A stretch of 64,000 nt of DNA from contig WQZX01000005.1 of assembly GCA_009780515.1 (NCBI GenBank), positions 1-64,000 of the forward strand, written 5' to 3'. The notes under the pieces were generated by a model. It was not told the origin of the DNA, ran no database searches, and saw only the letters and a list, made by a program, of their open reading frames with translations. Shown here piece by piece: positions 33,236 to 43,952 of this stretch. The stretch comes from Nocardioidaceae bacterium. GTDB taxonomy: Bacteria > Actinomycetota > Actinomycetes > Propionibacteriales > Nocardioidaceae. Positions within the stretch are counted from its first letter, which is position 1. Each line of letters begins with the position of its first letter. A program made the translations under genes and the position numbers.

Positions 33236-33285
33236 GTTCGACGGCGTTCGGGCGGGAGTAGGCGCGTGAGCACTACCGTGGCACC

Positions 33286-34206
33286 GTGACCGACCCGGCA
33301 GTGATCGAGATCAGTGGTCTGGTGAAGACCTTCGGTGCGTTCCGGGCGCTCGACGGCCTGGACCTGGCTGTCGCGCCCGGTGAGGTGCACGGCTTCCTCG
33401 GCCCGAACGGGGCCGGCAAGTCGACGACCATCCGGATCCTGCTCGGACTGCTCCGCAAGGACGCCGGCACGGTCCGGCTGCTCGGCGGCGACCCGTGGAC
33501 CGACGCCGCCGCGCTGCACCGGCGCCTGGCGTACGTCCCGGGCGACGTGAGCCTGTGGCCGAACCTGTCCGGCGGCGAGATCGTGGACCTCCTGATCCGC
33601 ATGCGCGGCGCCGATCCTCGGACGAGCAGACGCGACGAGATGGTCGAGCGGTTCGGGCTGGACACCACCAAGAAGGGCCGTGCCTACTCCAAGGGCAACC
33701 GGCAGAAGGTAGCGCTCGTCGCGGCGTTCGCGACCGACCCCGAGCTGTTGCTGCTCGACGAGCCGACGTCCGGGCTCGACCCGCTGATGGAGAAGGAGTT
33801 CAACGACTGCGTGGCCGAGCACACCGGCCGGGGTTCGACGGTCCTGCTGTCGAGCCACATCCTCAGCGAGGTCGAGCGTCTCGCGGACCGGGTGACGATC
33901 ATCCGCGAGGGCCGTGTCGTCGAGACCGGCACGCTGCGCGACCTTCGCCACCTCCATCGCAGCAAGGTCGTCGCGATGGTCTCGGGTCCGGCGCCGGACC
34001 TGTCGCCGCTTCCCGGTGTGTACGACGCCGCCGTCGTGACCGGCGACGGCGGCACCCAGGTCACCTGCTCGGTCGAGCCCGAGGCGCTCGGCGAGGTGCT
34101 CAAGGCCCTCGGGGACGCGGGCATCGAGTCGCTGACGAGCACCCCGCCCAGCCTCGAGGAGCTCTTCCTCGACGCCTACCGGGGCGAGCAGGACGTGCCG
34201 CGATGA
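33286..34206 (+). CDS. ABC transporter ATP-binding protein
   Basis: [59 protein letters not shown]. Confidence 0.95.
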   Translation: MTDPAVIEISGLVKTFGAFRALDGLDLAVAPGEVHGFLGPNGAGKSTTIRILLGLLRKDAGTVRLLGGDPWTDAAALHRRLAYVPGDVSLWPNLSGGEIVDLLIRMRGADPRTSRRDEMVERFGLDTTKKGRAYSKGNRQKVALVAAFATDPELLLLDEPTSGLDPLMEKEFNDCVAEHTGRGSTVLLSSHILSEVERLADRVTIIREGRVVETGTLRDLRHLHRSKVVAMVSGPAPDLSPLPGVYDAAVVTGDGGTQVTCSVEPEALGEVLKALGDAGIESLTSTPPSLEELFLDAYRGEQDVPR

Positions 34207-35762
34207 GCACGCTGACCGGCACCGGGCTGCTGGTGCGGCTCGACCTGCGCCGCGACCGGATCCTCGCGCCGGTGTGGATCGCGGTGCTGCTGATGATGAC
34301 GATCGCGTCGGCGGCCGCGACTCCGAGCCTGTACAAGACCCAGGCCGAGCTGGTCCGGGCGGCGGACGCCATCAACAGCAGCCCCGCGATCGTCGCGCTC
34401 TACGGCCCGATCCTCGACCCCACGAGCAAAGGGGAGGTGGCCATGACGAAGATGACGGTGCTCTACGCGCTCTTCGCGGCCGTCTTCTTCGTGGTCGTGG
34501 TCCGTCGCCACACCCGGGTCGAGGAGGAGAGCGGCCGCACCGAGCTGGTCGGAGGCACGGCGGTCGGCCGTGACGCACCGCTGGCCGCCGCGATCCTGTC
34601 CGCGCTGGTCTGGGCGGTCGTCCTCGCCGTACTGGTGGCGCTGGGCAACATCGCCTCAGGCCTCGACTCCGTCGGCTCGATCGCGTTCGGCCTGATGTGG
34701 CTCGGGGTGGCCCTCGTCGCCATCGGCATCGGCGCGGTGACCGCGCAGGTCGCGGCGAGCGCCCGCACCTGCGCGTCCTGGGCGGCCGCGATCCTCGGCC
34801 TGCTCTACGTCCTGCGTGCCGCCGGCGACACCGGCCCGACCTGGCTGAGCTGGTGCAGCCCGTTCGGCTGGAACACCCAGCTCCGGGCCTGGTCCGGTCC
34901 ACGCTGGTGGCTGCTGCTCGCGTACGTCGCCGTCGCCGCGGCTCTGGTGGCCGCGGCGATCGTTCTGCGCGCCCGCCGGGACCTCGGGTCGGGATTGATC
35001 GCGGCGCGGCCCGGTCCGGCGTACGGCTCGGCGCGGCTGGACGGTGCCCTCGCCCTCGTGGTCAAGCTGCACGCGACGCCGTTGGTGCTCTGGACCCTCG
35101 CGCTGGCCGTCATGGGCGTGCTGTTCGGCGCGATCACGCCGACGCTGAACGACTTCCTGGACACGGTGGCCGCCCAACAGATGCTCGACAAGCTCGGCGG
35201 CGCGCTGATCGCCGCGATCTTGTCGGTCATCGCGATCCTGATCGGATACTTCGCGTCGACGGTGTTCTCCCATGCGTCGCGCGACGAGGCCGAGGGCCGG
35301 GCCGAGCTCGTGCTCGCGACCGCCACGTCGCGCACCCGCTGGGCCGGTGCGTACGCCGCCCTCGGCCTGGCCGGCGTCGTCTGGCTGCTGGCCGTCACCG
35401 GGGTCGGCCTCTGGATCGGGTACGCCGTCGCCGACGGCCCCGGCATCGGCAACCTGGTCGTCGCCGCGCTCGCCTGGGCGCCCGCGGTGTGGGTCGTCGC
35501 GGCGCTGGGGCTGCTCTCTCTCGCGCTGCGCCCCTCGCTCGCGGCGCTCGTCTGGGTCTGGCCGGCGATCTTCTTCGTGTTCACGACCGTCGCGGAGCTG
35601 TTCGAGGCGCCCGGCTGGCTGCTCGGCATCTCGCCGTACCGTCACGTCCCGCAGCTGCCCGCCGACTCCTGGTCGTGGCCGGCCGAGCTCGGCCTGACCG
35701 CAGTGGCCGCGGTCGTCCTTGTTGCCGCGTGGTGGCGCTTCCAGCGGCGCGATCTCGGCTAG
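34203..35762 (+). CDS. ABC transporter permease (antibiotic-exporter-like)
   Basis: Polytopic protein, [36 protein letters not shown]; overlaps the upstream ATPase stop. Confidence 0.88.
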   Translation: MSTLTGTGLLVRLDLRRDRILAPVWIAVLLMMTIASAAATPSLYKTQAELVRAADAINSSPAIVALYGPILDPTSKGEVAMTKMTVLYALFAAVFFVVVVRRHTRVEEESGRTELVGGTAVGRDAPLAAAILSALVWAVVLAVLVALGNIASGLDSVGSIAFGLMWLGVALVAIGIGAVTAQVAASARTCASWAAAILGLLYVLRAAGDTGPTWLSWCSPFGWNTQLRAWSGPRWWLLLAYVAVAAALVAAAIVLRARRDLGSGLIAARPGPAYGSARLDGALALVVKLHATPLVLWTLALAVMGVLFGAITPTLNDFLDTVAAQQMLDKLGGALIAAILSVIAILIGYFASTVFSHASRDEAEGRAELVLATATSRTRWAGAYAALGLAGVVWLLAVTGVGLWIGYAVADGPGIGNLVVAALAWAPAVWVVAALGLLSLALRPSLAALVWVWPAIFFVFTTVAELFEAPGWLLGISPYRHVPQLPADSWSWPAELGLTAVAAVVLVAAWWRFQRRDLG

Positions 35763-35810
35763 TGGGTTCTCGTTATAGATATTCGTTGCAAAATGACTAG
35801 AATGAGATAC

Positions 35811-36275
35811 ATGCCAGCACGAAGCCCGGAGGTCGGTACCAGCCAGCAGGACGCGCTCCAGCGGCTCGGCGCGCGCATCAAGGACCGCCGTCGCCAGCTC
35901 GGCCTCTCGGCCGCGACCTGCGCCGAGGCGGCCGGTCTCTCGCGGGTCACCCTGCATCGCATCGAGGCCGGCAACGCGTCGGTGACGATCGGCGCGTACC
36001 TGAACGTGATCACGGCGCTCGGGCTCACGCTGACCATCCCGATCGTGGACGACCCGGCAGGTGACGGCGTCCGCACCGTGCGCGTCGGCGACTATCCCGG
36101 GCTGCGCTCGCTCGCATGGCAGACCGGCGCGGGCACCGAGATCACCGAGACGGAGGCGCTCAACCTCTACGAGCGCGGCTGGCGGCACCTCGATCGGAGC
36201 GTCCTGGACGACGACGAGAGGCTCTTCATCCAGCACCTCGCCGACGTCTACAGCCACGGGAAGCTCCTTGTTTAG
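35811..36275 (+). CDS. Xre-family HTH protein (candidate antitoxin)
   Basis: RIKDRRRQLGLSAATCAEAAGLSRVTLHRIEAGNASVTIGAYLNVITALGL; ATG 35811 lies 7 nt after TAGAAT (upstream in-frame ATGs at 35793 and 35802 also possible). Confidence 0.88.
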   Translation: MPARSPEVGTSQQDALQRLGARIKDRRRQLGLSAATCAEAAGLSRVTLHRIEAGNASVTIGAYLNVITALGLTLTIPIVDDPAGDGVRTVRVGDYPGLRSLAWQTGAGTEITETEALNLYERGWRHLDRSVLDDDERLFIQHLADVYSHGKLLV

Positions 36276-36972
36276 GCGGCCGCACCACCAGCGGATCGGG
36301 CGGCTCCTCGAAGGTCTCGACGCGGACCTGCTGGCCGCTCATCACTGCTGGTTCGGCGGCGGCACCGCGATCGTGCTGGAACATGACGAGTACCGCGAGT
36401 CGGTCGACGTCGACTTCCTCGTCTCGGACCTGTCGGGCTATCGACAGCTCCGGGATGTCGTGCGCAAGGACGGCTTCGTGGGCCTCGCCACCAAGGATGT
36501 GGAGGTCGCTCGGCAGCCGACCGCGGACAAGTACGGCATCCGCGGTCTGCTGGTCGTCGACGGCACACGGATCAAGGTCGAGATCCTGCACGAGGGTCGC
36601 ATCGCGCTCGACGTACCGGGCCCGGAGCGCGCCATCTGCGGCGTACGCACGCTGGCGCCGATCGACCAGGTCGCCAGCAAGCTGCTGGCGAACGACGACC
36701 GCTGGGCCGACACGAGTGTGTTCAGCCGTGACCTCATCGATCTCGCCATGATGTGTCCAGACGGCATGGCGCTGGATGGTGGAGTGGCCAAGGCGGTCGA
36801 GGCCTACGGCAGCTCGGTCAGGGAGAGTCTCGACGCCGCCGTCGGCCGGTTCCGTGACCGCCCGCACCTTCTCGACAGCTGCATCGAGGCGCTGTCGATC
36901 GACGCACCGCGGGCTGCGGTCTGGCGCGACATCCGTGAGGTGGCTGATCGCGTCTCCGCGATCCTCGGCTGA
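36268..36972 (+). CDS. AbiEii/AbiGii-type nucleotidyltransferase (candidate toxin)
   Basis: CWFGGGTAIVLEHDEYRESVDVDFLVSD (GG..T/DxD NTase signature) and IKVEIL; TTG start overlaps the Xre stop by 8 nt (TTGTTTAG). Confidence 0.85.
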   Translation: MFRRPHHQRIGRLLEGLDADLLAAHHCWFGGGTAIVLEHDEYRESVDVDFLVSDLSGYRQLRDVVRKDGFVGLATKDVEVARQPTADKYGIRGLLVVDGTRIKVEILHEGRIALDVPGPERAICGVRTLAPIDQVASKLLANDDRWADTSVFSRDLIDLAMMCPDGMALDGGVAKAVEAYGSSVRESLDAAVGRFRDRPHLLDSCIEALSIDAPRAAVWRDIREVADRVSAILG

Positions 36973-36992
36973 ACGTGCGCTAGTTTCCGAGC

Positions 36993-37895
36993 ATGTGGCA
37001 GCCCGAGCCCGAGTGGGTGGCGCTCCCCGGTGGCACCGGGACGTCCACCGTCGGTCTGTGGCGTGCGGCGCTCGGCGACCGGCCGGTGGTGATCAAGCGG
37101 CTGGCGGCGCCGCTGCCCGGCGACCCGGTCGAGCTGGGGGAGCCGGACCAGGTCGGCTACTGGCGTCGTGAGGCGGACGTGCTGCTCACGGGCCTGACCG
37201 CGACCACGCCGGGCCTGCGCGCGGGCGCGGCCTCGGTGGAGGAGGACCACGAGGGCATCACGATCGTGCGGGACTGGGTCGAGGACGCCGCGTCGAGCGG
37301 TCTGTTCCTGGCGATGGCGCTCGGGCGCTTCGCGGGCGCGGACGTCCCCAGGCCGCGCTTCCTCGCCCGTCACCTGCTGCGCGACCGCGTCGCCCGGGTC
37401 GATCGCGCGGGCGGCTGGCCCACCCTCGCCCGTACGACGGTCGCAGACGTCGCCGACCACCTGTGGCGCCAGCGCGAGCGACTGCTCGACCTGGTCGAGG
37501 CGCTTCCCCAGGTCCCGCAGCACGGCGACCCGACGGCGGCGAACCTCCCCGGCCGCGAGGGCGACGACGCGACCGCGATCGACTGGGGCACGCTCGGCAC
37601 CGGGCCGGTCGGGGGCGACCTCGGCTACCTCTCGCTGTCGGCGCGCGAGGAGGTCGAGCCGCTGCTCGACGCCTACCTCCTCGGCCTGCCGGCCGGGTTC
37701 GACCGTGACGACGTCGTCCTCGGTGCGCAGGTCGTCGCGGTCTACACGGCCCTGTCTCGGGCGGAGTGGGCGCTCGCCCGCGTCGCGGGCGGCCAGGGCG
37801 CGCTCGCGTCGAAGTACCGCCATCCGGCGGTCGCCCCGCACCTGCGGGCGCTCCAGCGCACGTTCCCGATGATGGAGGAGCTGCTCAGGCTCTGA
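36993..37895 (+). CDS. Aminoglycoside phosphotransferase/kinase-like protein
   Basis: LPQVPQHGDPTAANLPGREGDDATAIDWGTLGTGPVGGDLGYLSLS resembles the APH catalytic loop HGD...N...IDW. Confidence 0.8.
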   Translation: MWQPEPEWVALPGGTGTSTVGLWRAALGDRPVVIKRLAAPLPGDPVELGEPDQVGYWRREADVLLTGLTATTPGLRAGAASVEEDHEGITIVRDWVEDAASSGLFLAMALGRFAGADVPRPRFLARHLLRDRVARVDRAGGWPTLARTTVADVADHLWRQRERLLDLVEALPQVPQHGDPTAANLPGREGDDATAIDWGTLGTGPVGGDLGYLSLSAREEVEPLLDAYLLGLPAGFDRDDVVLGAQVVAVYTALSRAEWALARVAGGQGALASKYRHPAVAPHLRALQRTFPMMEELLRL

Positions 37896-37913
37896 CCGGC
37901 CTGCGGTCGCAGG

Positions 37914-38915
37914 TCAGCCGACCGACGCCGGGTCGCTCAGGTTCCGTGCGCCGAACGTGTCGCACCTGCCGAGGTCGCCGGAGGTGTCGCCGTAGCCGGT
38001 GCTGAACCACGCCATCCGCTGCTGCGAGGTGCCGTGGGTGAAGGAGCCCTGGTCGACGCTGCCGCTCATCCGCTTCTGGATGTAGTCGTCACCGACCTCG
38101 CCCGCGGCCGTGACGGCCTGCTGGACGTCGCCGCGCGTGATGGAGTCGAAGATGTCGACGCCGGAGGAGTCCTTGGTGTCGGACGCGGCGTTGGCCCACA
38201 TGCCGGCGTAGCAGTCGGCCTGCAGCTCCAGGCGCACCGAGTCGCTGTCCGGGCCCTGCCGGGTGTGGACCTTGCTCATCGTGCCGAGGAGGTCCTGGAT
38301 GTGGTGGCCGTACTCGTGGGCGACGACGTAGGCACGCACGAAGCCGGTCGGGTCGATCCCGAGCTGCCGCGCGACGGTGCTGTAGAACGCCTCGTCGAGG
38401 TAGATGTCGCCGTCGCCGGAGCAGTAGAACGGGCCGACGTCGGTGGTCGCGCTGCCGCAGCCGCCGGTCTGGACCTGCCCCTCGAACGTGACCACGGCCT
38501 TCTCCGGCGAGAAGCTCGTGCCCTCCGCCCGGAGCCGGCGCGCGAGGTCCGGCTGCTTGGACCAGTAGTCGTAGAGGGAGTTCTCGTAGGCCACCAGGCT
38601 GCACGGGATCTGCACCCTCGGGTTGGAGGAGTTGGCGTCCGCGCCGGTCCTGCACTGCGAGTAGTCGGCGGAGTAGCCGCCCTGGGTCGCGAGCCGCGCC
38701 GACGTCAGCTGCGATCCGCCGCCGCTGCTGCTGCCGAGCACCTGGATGAGGACGTAGACGACCACCACGATGACGCCGACGACACCACCGCCACCCGCGA
38801 TGTGCGGGACGCCGATGCCGCCCCCGCCGATGCCGCCGCCGCGGCCTCCACCGCCACCGCCGACCTCGCGCATGCGGGACGTGTCGAGCCGAGCCTTCGG
38901 GTTGAACCGCACCAT
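37914..38915 (-). CDS. Neutral zinc metallopeptidase (YpfJ-like)
   Basis: VVAHEYGHHIQDLLG, VRLELQADCYAGMWAN; Gly-rich N-terminus plus single TM. Confidence 0.93.
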   Translation of the reverse strand: MVRFNPKARLDTSRMREVGGGGGGRGGGIGGGGIGVPHIAGGGGVVGVIVVVVYVLIQVLGSSSGGGSQLTSARLATQGGYSADYSQCRTGADANSSNPRVQIPCSLVAYENSLYDYWSKQPDLARRLRAEGTSFSPEKAVVTFEGQVQTGGCGSATTDVGPFYCSGDGDIYLDEAFYSTVARQLGIDPTGFVRAYVVAHEYGHHIQDLLGTMSKVHTRQGPDSDSVRLELQADCYAGMWANAASDTKDSSGVDIFDSITRGDVQQAVTAAGEVGDDYIQKRMSGSVDQGSFTHGTSQQRMAWFSTGYGDTSGDLGRCDTFGARNLSDPASVG

Positions 38916-39010
38916 GGGTCGGGATCGTAGGGCACGACGACGGCTGCGAGGTGTACGCCGGGTGCGCGGATGTGTGTCGAGCCGTGCCGGCGTGGGACCA
39001 TGGTGCGGTC

Positions 39011-40609
39011 ATGATCCAGGTGCACCAGCTCGAGGTCAGGGTCGGTGCCCGCCTCCTCATGGAGAACGTCAGCTTCCGCGTCGGCGCCGGCGACAAGGTC
39101 GGCCTGGTCGGCCGCAACGGCGCAGGCAAGACCACGCTCACCAAGGTGCTGGCCGGCGACGTCCTCCCGGCGTCGGGCTCGGTCAACAACACCGGTGAGA
39201 TCGGCTACCTCCCGCAGGACCCGCGCGTCGGCGACCCCGAGACGATCACCCGCGACCGGATCCTGTCCGCGCGCGGCCTCGACGACGCCGTACGACGGAT
39301 GCGGGACGCCGAGGTGCAGATGGCGTCCGACGACCCGGACGTGCGCGACAAGGCGTTCCGCCGCTTCCAGCGCGCGCAGGACGAGCTCGACGCGGGCGGC
39401 GGGTACGCCGCCGAGACCGAGGCGCTGCAGATCGCGCAGAGCCTGGGCATCGCCGACCGCCTGATGGACCAGCCGCTCGGCACGTTGTCGGGCGGTCAGC
39501 GTCGCCGCGTGGAGCTCGCGCGGATCCTGTTCTCCAGCGCCGAGGTGCTGATCCTCGACGAGCCGACCAACCACCTCGACGCCGACTCGATCAACTGGCT
39601 GCGCGACTGGATGAAGTCCTACCGCGGCGGCTTCATCGTGATCTCCCACGACAACAACCTGCTCGAGGAGACCGTGAACAAGGTCTTCCACCTCGACGCC
39701 AACCGTGGGGTCATCGACATCTACAACATGGGCTGGAAGAACTACCTGACCCAGCGCGAGACCGACGAGGCCCGGCGCAAGCGCGAGATGATGAACGCGC
39801 AGAACAAGGCCAAGACGCTCACCGACCAGGCCAACAAGATGCGGGCCAAGGCGACCAAGGCGAGCGCCGCCCAGCAGATGCTCAAGCGTGCCGAGAAGCT
39901 GATGGACGGCATCGAGGGGGAGCGCCAGAGCGACAAGGTCGCGGCGATCAAGTTCCCCACGCCGGCGCCCTGCGGCCGCACCCCGCTGAGGGCCCACGAC
40001 CTCTCCCGCTCGTACGGCGGGCTCGAGGTCTTCACCGCCGTCGACCTGGCCATCGACAAGGGCTCGCGGGTCGTGATCCTCGGCCTCAACGGCGCCGGCA
40101 AGACCACGATGCTGCGCATCCTCGCCGGCGTCGACGAGCCGGACACCGGCGAGGTGGCGCCCGGCCACGGGCTCAAGATCGGCTACTACGCCCAGGAGCA
40201 CGAGACGCTCGACGTCGGCCGCACCGTGCTCGAGAACATGCAGTCGGCGGCGCCCGCGCTCACCGACACCGAGGCGCGCTCGGTGCTCGGGTCGTTCCTC
40301 TTCAGCGGCGACGACGTGCACAAGCCGGCGGGCGTGCTGTCCGGCGGCGAGAAGACGCGACTCGCGCTGGCCTCGCTCGTCGTGTCCGCGGCCAACGTGC
40401 TGCTGCTCGACGAGCCGACGAACAACCTCGACCCCGCCTCGCGGGAGGAGGTCCTCAACGCGATCCGTCGCTACGAGGGCGCGATCGTGCTCGTCACCCA
40501 CGACGAGGGTGCCGTGCACGCCCTCGAGCCCGACCGGGTGCTGATCCTGCCCGACGGCGTCGAGGACCTCTGGAGCGCCGAGTACGCCGACCTGGTGGCG
40601 CTCGCCTGA
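39011..40609 (+). CDS. ABC-F family ATP-binding protein
   Basis: Two NBDs: GLVGRNGAGKTTLTKVL..LSGGQRRRVELARILFSSAEVLILDEPTNHLD and ILGLNGAGKTTMLRIL..LSGGEKTRLALASLVVSAANVLLLDEPTNNLD; no TM. Confidence 0.95.
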   Translation: MIQVHQLEVRVGARLLMENVSFRVGAGDKVGLVGRNGAGKTTLTKVLAGDVLPASGSVNNTGEIGYLPQDPRVGDPETITRDRILSARGLDDAVRRMRDAEVQMASDDPDVRDKAFRRFQRAQDELDAGGGYAAETEALQIAQSLGIADRLMDQPLGTLSGGQRRRVELARILFSSAEVLILDEPTNHLDADSINWLRDWMKSYRGGFIVISHDNNLLEETVNKVFHLDANRGVIDIYNMGWKNYLTQRETDEARRKREMMNAQNKAKTLTDQANKMRAKATKASAAQQMLKRAEKLMDGIEGERQSDKVAAIKFPTPAPCGRTPLRAHDLSRSYGGLEVFTAVDLAIDKGSRVVILGLNGAGKTTMLRILAGVDEPDTGEVAPGHGLKIGYYAQEHETLDVGRTVLENMQSAAPALTDTEARSVLGSFLFSGDDVHKPAGVLSGGEKTRLALASLVVSAANVLLLDEPTNNLDPASREEVLNAIRRYEGAIVLVTHDEGAVHALEPDRVLILPDGVEDLWSAEYADLVALA

Positions 40610-40616
40610 TCCGTCG

Positions 40617-43214
40617 TCAGTCCGCGGCGGCCCTGAGCGGGCTCATCCGGGCCGCACGGATGCTCGGGCCGACCGCGGCGAGCAGCCCGACGAGCACCGC
40701 GACGACCAGGAAGGCGCCCAGGCGGCCGATCGGCACCGCGAGCGTGGTCAGGTCGCTGGCGAGCGAGCGCTGCAGCAGCACGCCGACGAGCACGCCCAGG
40801 CCGAGCCCGAGCACCGAGCCGAGGAGCGCGATCGCGACCGCCTCGAGGGTCACCATGCGGCGTACCTGTGCGCGGCTCATGCCGACCGCGCGCAGCAGGC
40901 CGAGCTCGCGGGTGCGCTCCAGCACGCTCAGGCTCAGGGTGTTCACGATGCCGAGCACGGCGATCACGATGGCGAGCGCCAGCAGTCCGTAGATCAGGTA
41001 GACCATCTGGTTCACGCGGTGGTGGAGCTGGTCGGAGAACTCCTGCTTGTCCGACACCGCGACGTACGGCGCCGACGCGGCCGCCCTCTCGAGCTCGGGC
41101 CGGACCCGCGCGACGCCGGCCCCCGGCGCGAGGTCGACGTGCAGCACGTTGTCCTGGCGTCGTACGCCGGCGTGGGCGAGCGCGCGGAGCGGCACCATCA
41201 CCTGGGGCGCGGCCGTGGCGTCGCCGAAGATGCCGGTCACGCGGAGCTGGAGCGTCTGCGTCGCGGTCGGTGTGGTGGCGGTCCGGTGGGCATGCCGGGA
41301 GACCTCCTGGGGTGTGGTGCCGATCGGTCGCATGACGATCGCCTGGCCGACACGCAGGTCGTGGTCGTCGGCGAACGAGCGGCTGACCACCGCTGAGTCG
41401 GGCGAGAGCCGGCCGCTGCCGGCGCCGATGGTCAGTCCCTGCGCGTCCAGGTAGTCGCCGTCGACCCCGACGAGCTCGGTCGGGCCGCCGTCGTACAGCG
41501 CTGCGACGTCCTGCTCGCGGGAGACCGAGGCGACGCCGGCGACCCTCTCCATCCGGTCGCCGACCGCGACCGGGAACGGCAGCCGGTCGTGCCCCTCCAC
41601 CCGGAAGTCGCTGGTGAAGCGCTGGTCGACCGAGGTGTCGATGGTCGCGTTCAGCGATGCGGCGAGCACGGCGATCGTCGAGACCAGCGCGAGCCCGATC
41701 AGCAGCGCCGAGGCGGTCGCGCCGGTGCGGCGCGGGTCCCGGGCGGCGTTCTCGCCGGCGAGCCGCCCGGCCACCCCGAACACCAGCCCGTACGCCGACC
41801 GGCAGACCCAGAGCACCGGTCGGCCGAGCGTCGGGGCGAGCGCGGCCAGGCTCACGATCCAGACGACGCCGGCCACGCCGACCCAGGCGGCCGGGTTGCC
41901 GGGGCGCGGGTCGACGTCGCCGACCCCGACGTACGCGCAGCCGACGCCGAGCAGCACGCCCAGGATCGCCAGGCAGACCCGGGTGAGCGACGGCCTCGTC
42001 GGACCCGCCTGCTCCGAGCGGAGCGCGGCCAGCGGCGCGATCCGTCCGGCCCTCCGCGCCGGCACGTACGACGCCACGACCGTCATCACGATGCCGACGA
42101 CGTAGCCGGCGACGACCGACCCGTGGGTGAGAACGAGGTGGCCGTCGCCGATGTGGAGGCCGAACCTGCCGAGCGCGGCCGCGAGGAGGCGGGCCAGCAG
42201 GCGGCCGACGACCAGCCCGATCGTCGAGGACACCACGCCCACGAGGATCGCCTCGAGCAGGACCGAGCCCCTGACCTGGCGGCGTGACGCGCCGAGGGTT
42301 CGCAGCAGCGCGAGCTCGCGGGTGCGCTGCGCGACGAGGATCGTGAAGGTGTTGGCGATGATGAAGCCGCTGACGACCACGGCGATGATCGCGAAGACCA
42401 GCAGGAAGGTCGACAGCGCGTCGAGGAAGCCGCCGATCAGGTCCTGGGTCTCCTGGGCGACGTCGTGCCCGGTGACCGCCTGGTAGCCCGCCGGGAGCAG
42501 CGCCTGGACGGCGTCGACGAGCTGCTGCTGACTCACCCCGGGCGCGGCGGTGAGCGCGATCCGGTTGTAGGCGCTGCGCCCGCCGAGGAGGAGTTCCTGG
42601 GCGCCTCGGGTGCTGAGCACGACGAGGGTCGCGCCCGCCGTGCCGCCGCCGGTGAGCTGTGCGGTGCCGACGAGCCTGACCCGGTGCTGGGCCGTGCCGG
42701 GGCCGAGCAGCCGGACCTCGTCGCCGAGCCGGTAGTGGGCGTCCCTGACCGACGTCTGGTCCAGGGTGACCTCGTCGGGCGCGGCCGGCCACCGGCCGGA
42801 CGTCAGCTGCAGCGTGTGGCCGCCGGACATGTTCGGCGCGTCGTCGTGGGTGGTCGTGATGGTCGGTGCGCCACCGCCTCCGACGGCGGTGCCGTCGGCA
42901 CGCAGGAGCGTCATGCCGAGGCCCTGGACCTGGCCGTCGGCGCGGGCCACCTGGGGCAGCGAGTCGATGCGGCGTACGAGCGCCTGGTCGAGCGGCGCGC
43001 CCGGTGCCGCTGCGGCGCCGAGGCCCTGGTCGGTGCCGCTGCGGACCAGGCCGTCGGGGGTGGAGCCGTCAACGATGTTGTCGAACGTCGCCGAGAGAGC
43101 GTGGCTGAAGACCATGACACCGGCGAGGAACCCGACGCCGAGCGTGACCGCGAGCATGCTCATCAGCAGGCGGAGGGGCCGGGCGCGCAGAGCGCGCAGG
43201 GTGAGGGAGAGCAT
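40617..43214 (-). CDS. FtsX-like/MacB-type ABC transporter permease
   Basis: 865 aa with duplicated FtsX-like regions (RTRELALLRTLGASRRQVRGSVLLEAILVG; RTRELGLLRAVGMSRAQVRRMVTLEAVAIALLGS). Confidence 0.93.
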   Translation of the reverse strand: MLSLTLRALRARPLRLLMSMLAVTLGVGFLAGVMVFSHALSATFDNIVDGSTPDGLVRSGTDQGLGAAAAPGAPLDQALVRRIDSLPQVARADGQVQGLGMTLLRADGTAVGGGGAPTITTTHDDAPNMSGGHTLQLTSGRWPAAPDEVTLDQTSVRDAHYRLGDEVRLLGPGTAQHRVRLVGTAQLTGGGTAGATLVVLSTRGAQELLLGGRSAYNRIALTAAPGVSQQQLVDAVQALLPAGYQAVTGHDVAQETQDLIGGFLDALSTFLLVFAIIAVVVSGFIIANTFTILVAQRTRELALLRTLGASRRQVRGSVLLEAILVGVVSSTIGLVVGRLLARLLAAALGRFGLHIGDGHLVLTHGSVVAGYVVGIVMTVVASYVPARRAGRIAPLAALRSEQAGPTRPSLTRVCLAILGVLLGVGCAYVGVGDVDPRPGNPAAWVGVAGVVWIVSLAALAPTLGRPVLWVCRSAYGLVFGVAGRLAGENAARDPRRTGATASALLIGLALVSTIAVLAASLNATIDTSVDQRFTSDFRVEGHDRLPFPVAVGDRMERVAGVASVSREQDVAALYDGGPTELVGVDGDYLDAQGLTIGAGSGRLSPDSAVVSRSFADDHDLRVGQAIVMRPIGTTPQEVSRHAHRTATTPTATQTLQLRVTGIFGDATAAPQVMVPLRALAHAGVRRQDNVLHVDLAPGAGVARVRPELERAAASAPYVAVSDKQEFSDQLHHRVNQMVYLIYGLLALAIVIAVLGIVNTLSLSVLERTRELGLLRAVGMSRAQVRRMVTLEAVAIALLGSVLGLGLGVLVGVLLQRSLASDLTTLAVPIGRLGAFLVVAVLVGLLAAVGPSIRAARMSPLRAAAD

Positions 43215-43942
43215 CAGCGGGCGGCCAGGTGGGCGAGGATCTGCTCGCGGTCGGGGTGGTCGAGGTCATCGACGACCCGCCCGTCGCGCATCATCACCAC
43301 CCGGTCGCAGTACGCCGCCGCGACCGGGTCGTGCGTGACCATCACGACCGTCCGCCCGAACTCGTCGACGCTGCGGCGCAGGAAGGTCAGGACCTCGGTG
43401 CCGGAGGCGCTGTCGAGGTTGCCGGTGGGCTCGTCGGCGAAGACGATCGCCGGACGCGCGAGCAGCGCCCGGGCGCACGCCACGCGCTGCTGCTGCCCGC
43501 CGGACAGCTCGGCCGGCCGGTGCCGCAGGCGCTGACGCAGCCCGAGGGTGTCGACGACGGTGTCGAACCACGCCTTGTCCGGCTTGCGGCCGGCCAGGCG
43601 CAGCGGCAGCCGGATGTTCTGCTCGGCGGTGAGCGTCGGCACGAGGTTGAAGGACTGGAAGACGAAGCCGATCTGGTCGCGACGCACCCGGGTGAGCTTC
43701 CTGTCGCTCAGCCGGCCGAGGTCGTGGCCCGCGACCTCGACGGTCCCGCTGTCCGGGCTGTCGAGCGCCGCGAGGCAGTGCATGAGCGTGGACTTGCCGG
43801 AGCCCGACGGCCCCATGACGGCCGTGAACCGCCCGGACTCGATGTCCAGGTCGATCCCGTCGAGGGCGAGCACCGCCGCGTCGTCGGACCCGTACGACTT
43901 GCGAAGCCCCTGGGCCCGCGCGGCGAGCTGAGTGTTCGTCAC
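43214..43942 (-). CDS. MacB/LolD-type ABC transporter ATP-binding protein
   Basis: [25 protein letters not shown]...[37 protein letters not shown] start. Confidence 0.96.
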   Translation of the reverse strand: MTNTQLAARAQGLRKSYGSDDAAVLALDGIDLDIESGRFTAVMGPSGSGKSTLMHCLAALDSPDSGTVEVAGHDLGRLSDRKLTRVRRDQIGFVFQSFNLVPTLTAEQNIRLPLRLAGRKPDKAWFDTVVDTLGLRQRLRHRPAELSGGQQQRVACARALLARPAIVFADEPTGNLDSASGTEVLTFLRRSVDEFGRTVVMVTHDPVAAAYCDRVVMMRDGRVVDDLDHPDREQILAHLAAR

Positions 43943-43952
43943 ATCGGACACC

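Noticed and set aside
36268-36972. Classical AbiEi-AbiEii abortive infection pair
   Set aside because: The partner is an Xre-type HTH, not an AbiEi-like protein, so the classical label was not used; reported as an Xre-NTase candidate.
40471-42792. 773-aa minus-strand ORF overlapping the FtsX-like permease in another frame
   Set aside because: Arg/Pro/Gly-rich alternate-frame translation of the real 865-aa permease.
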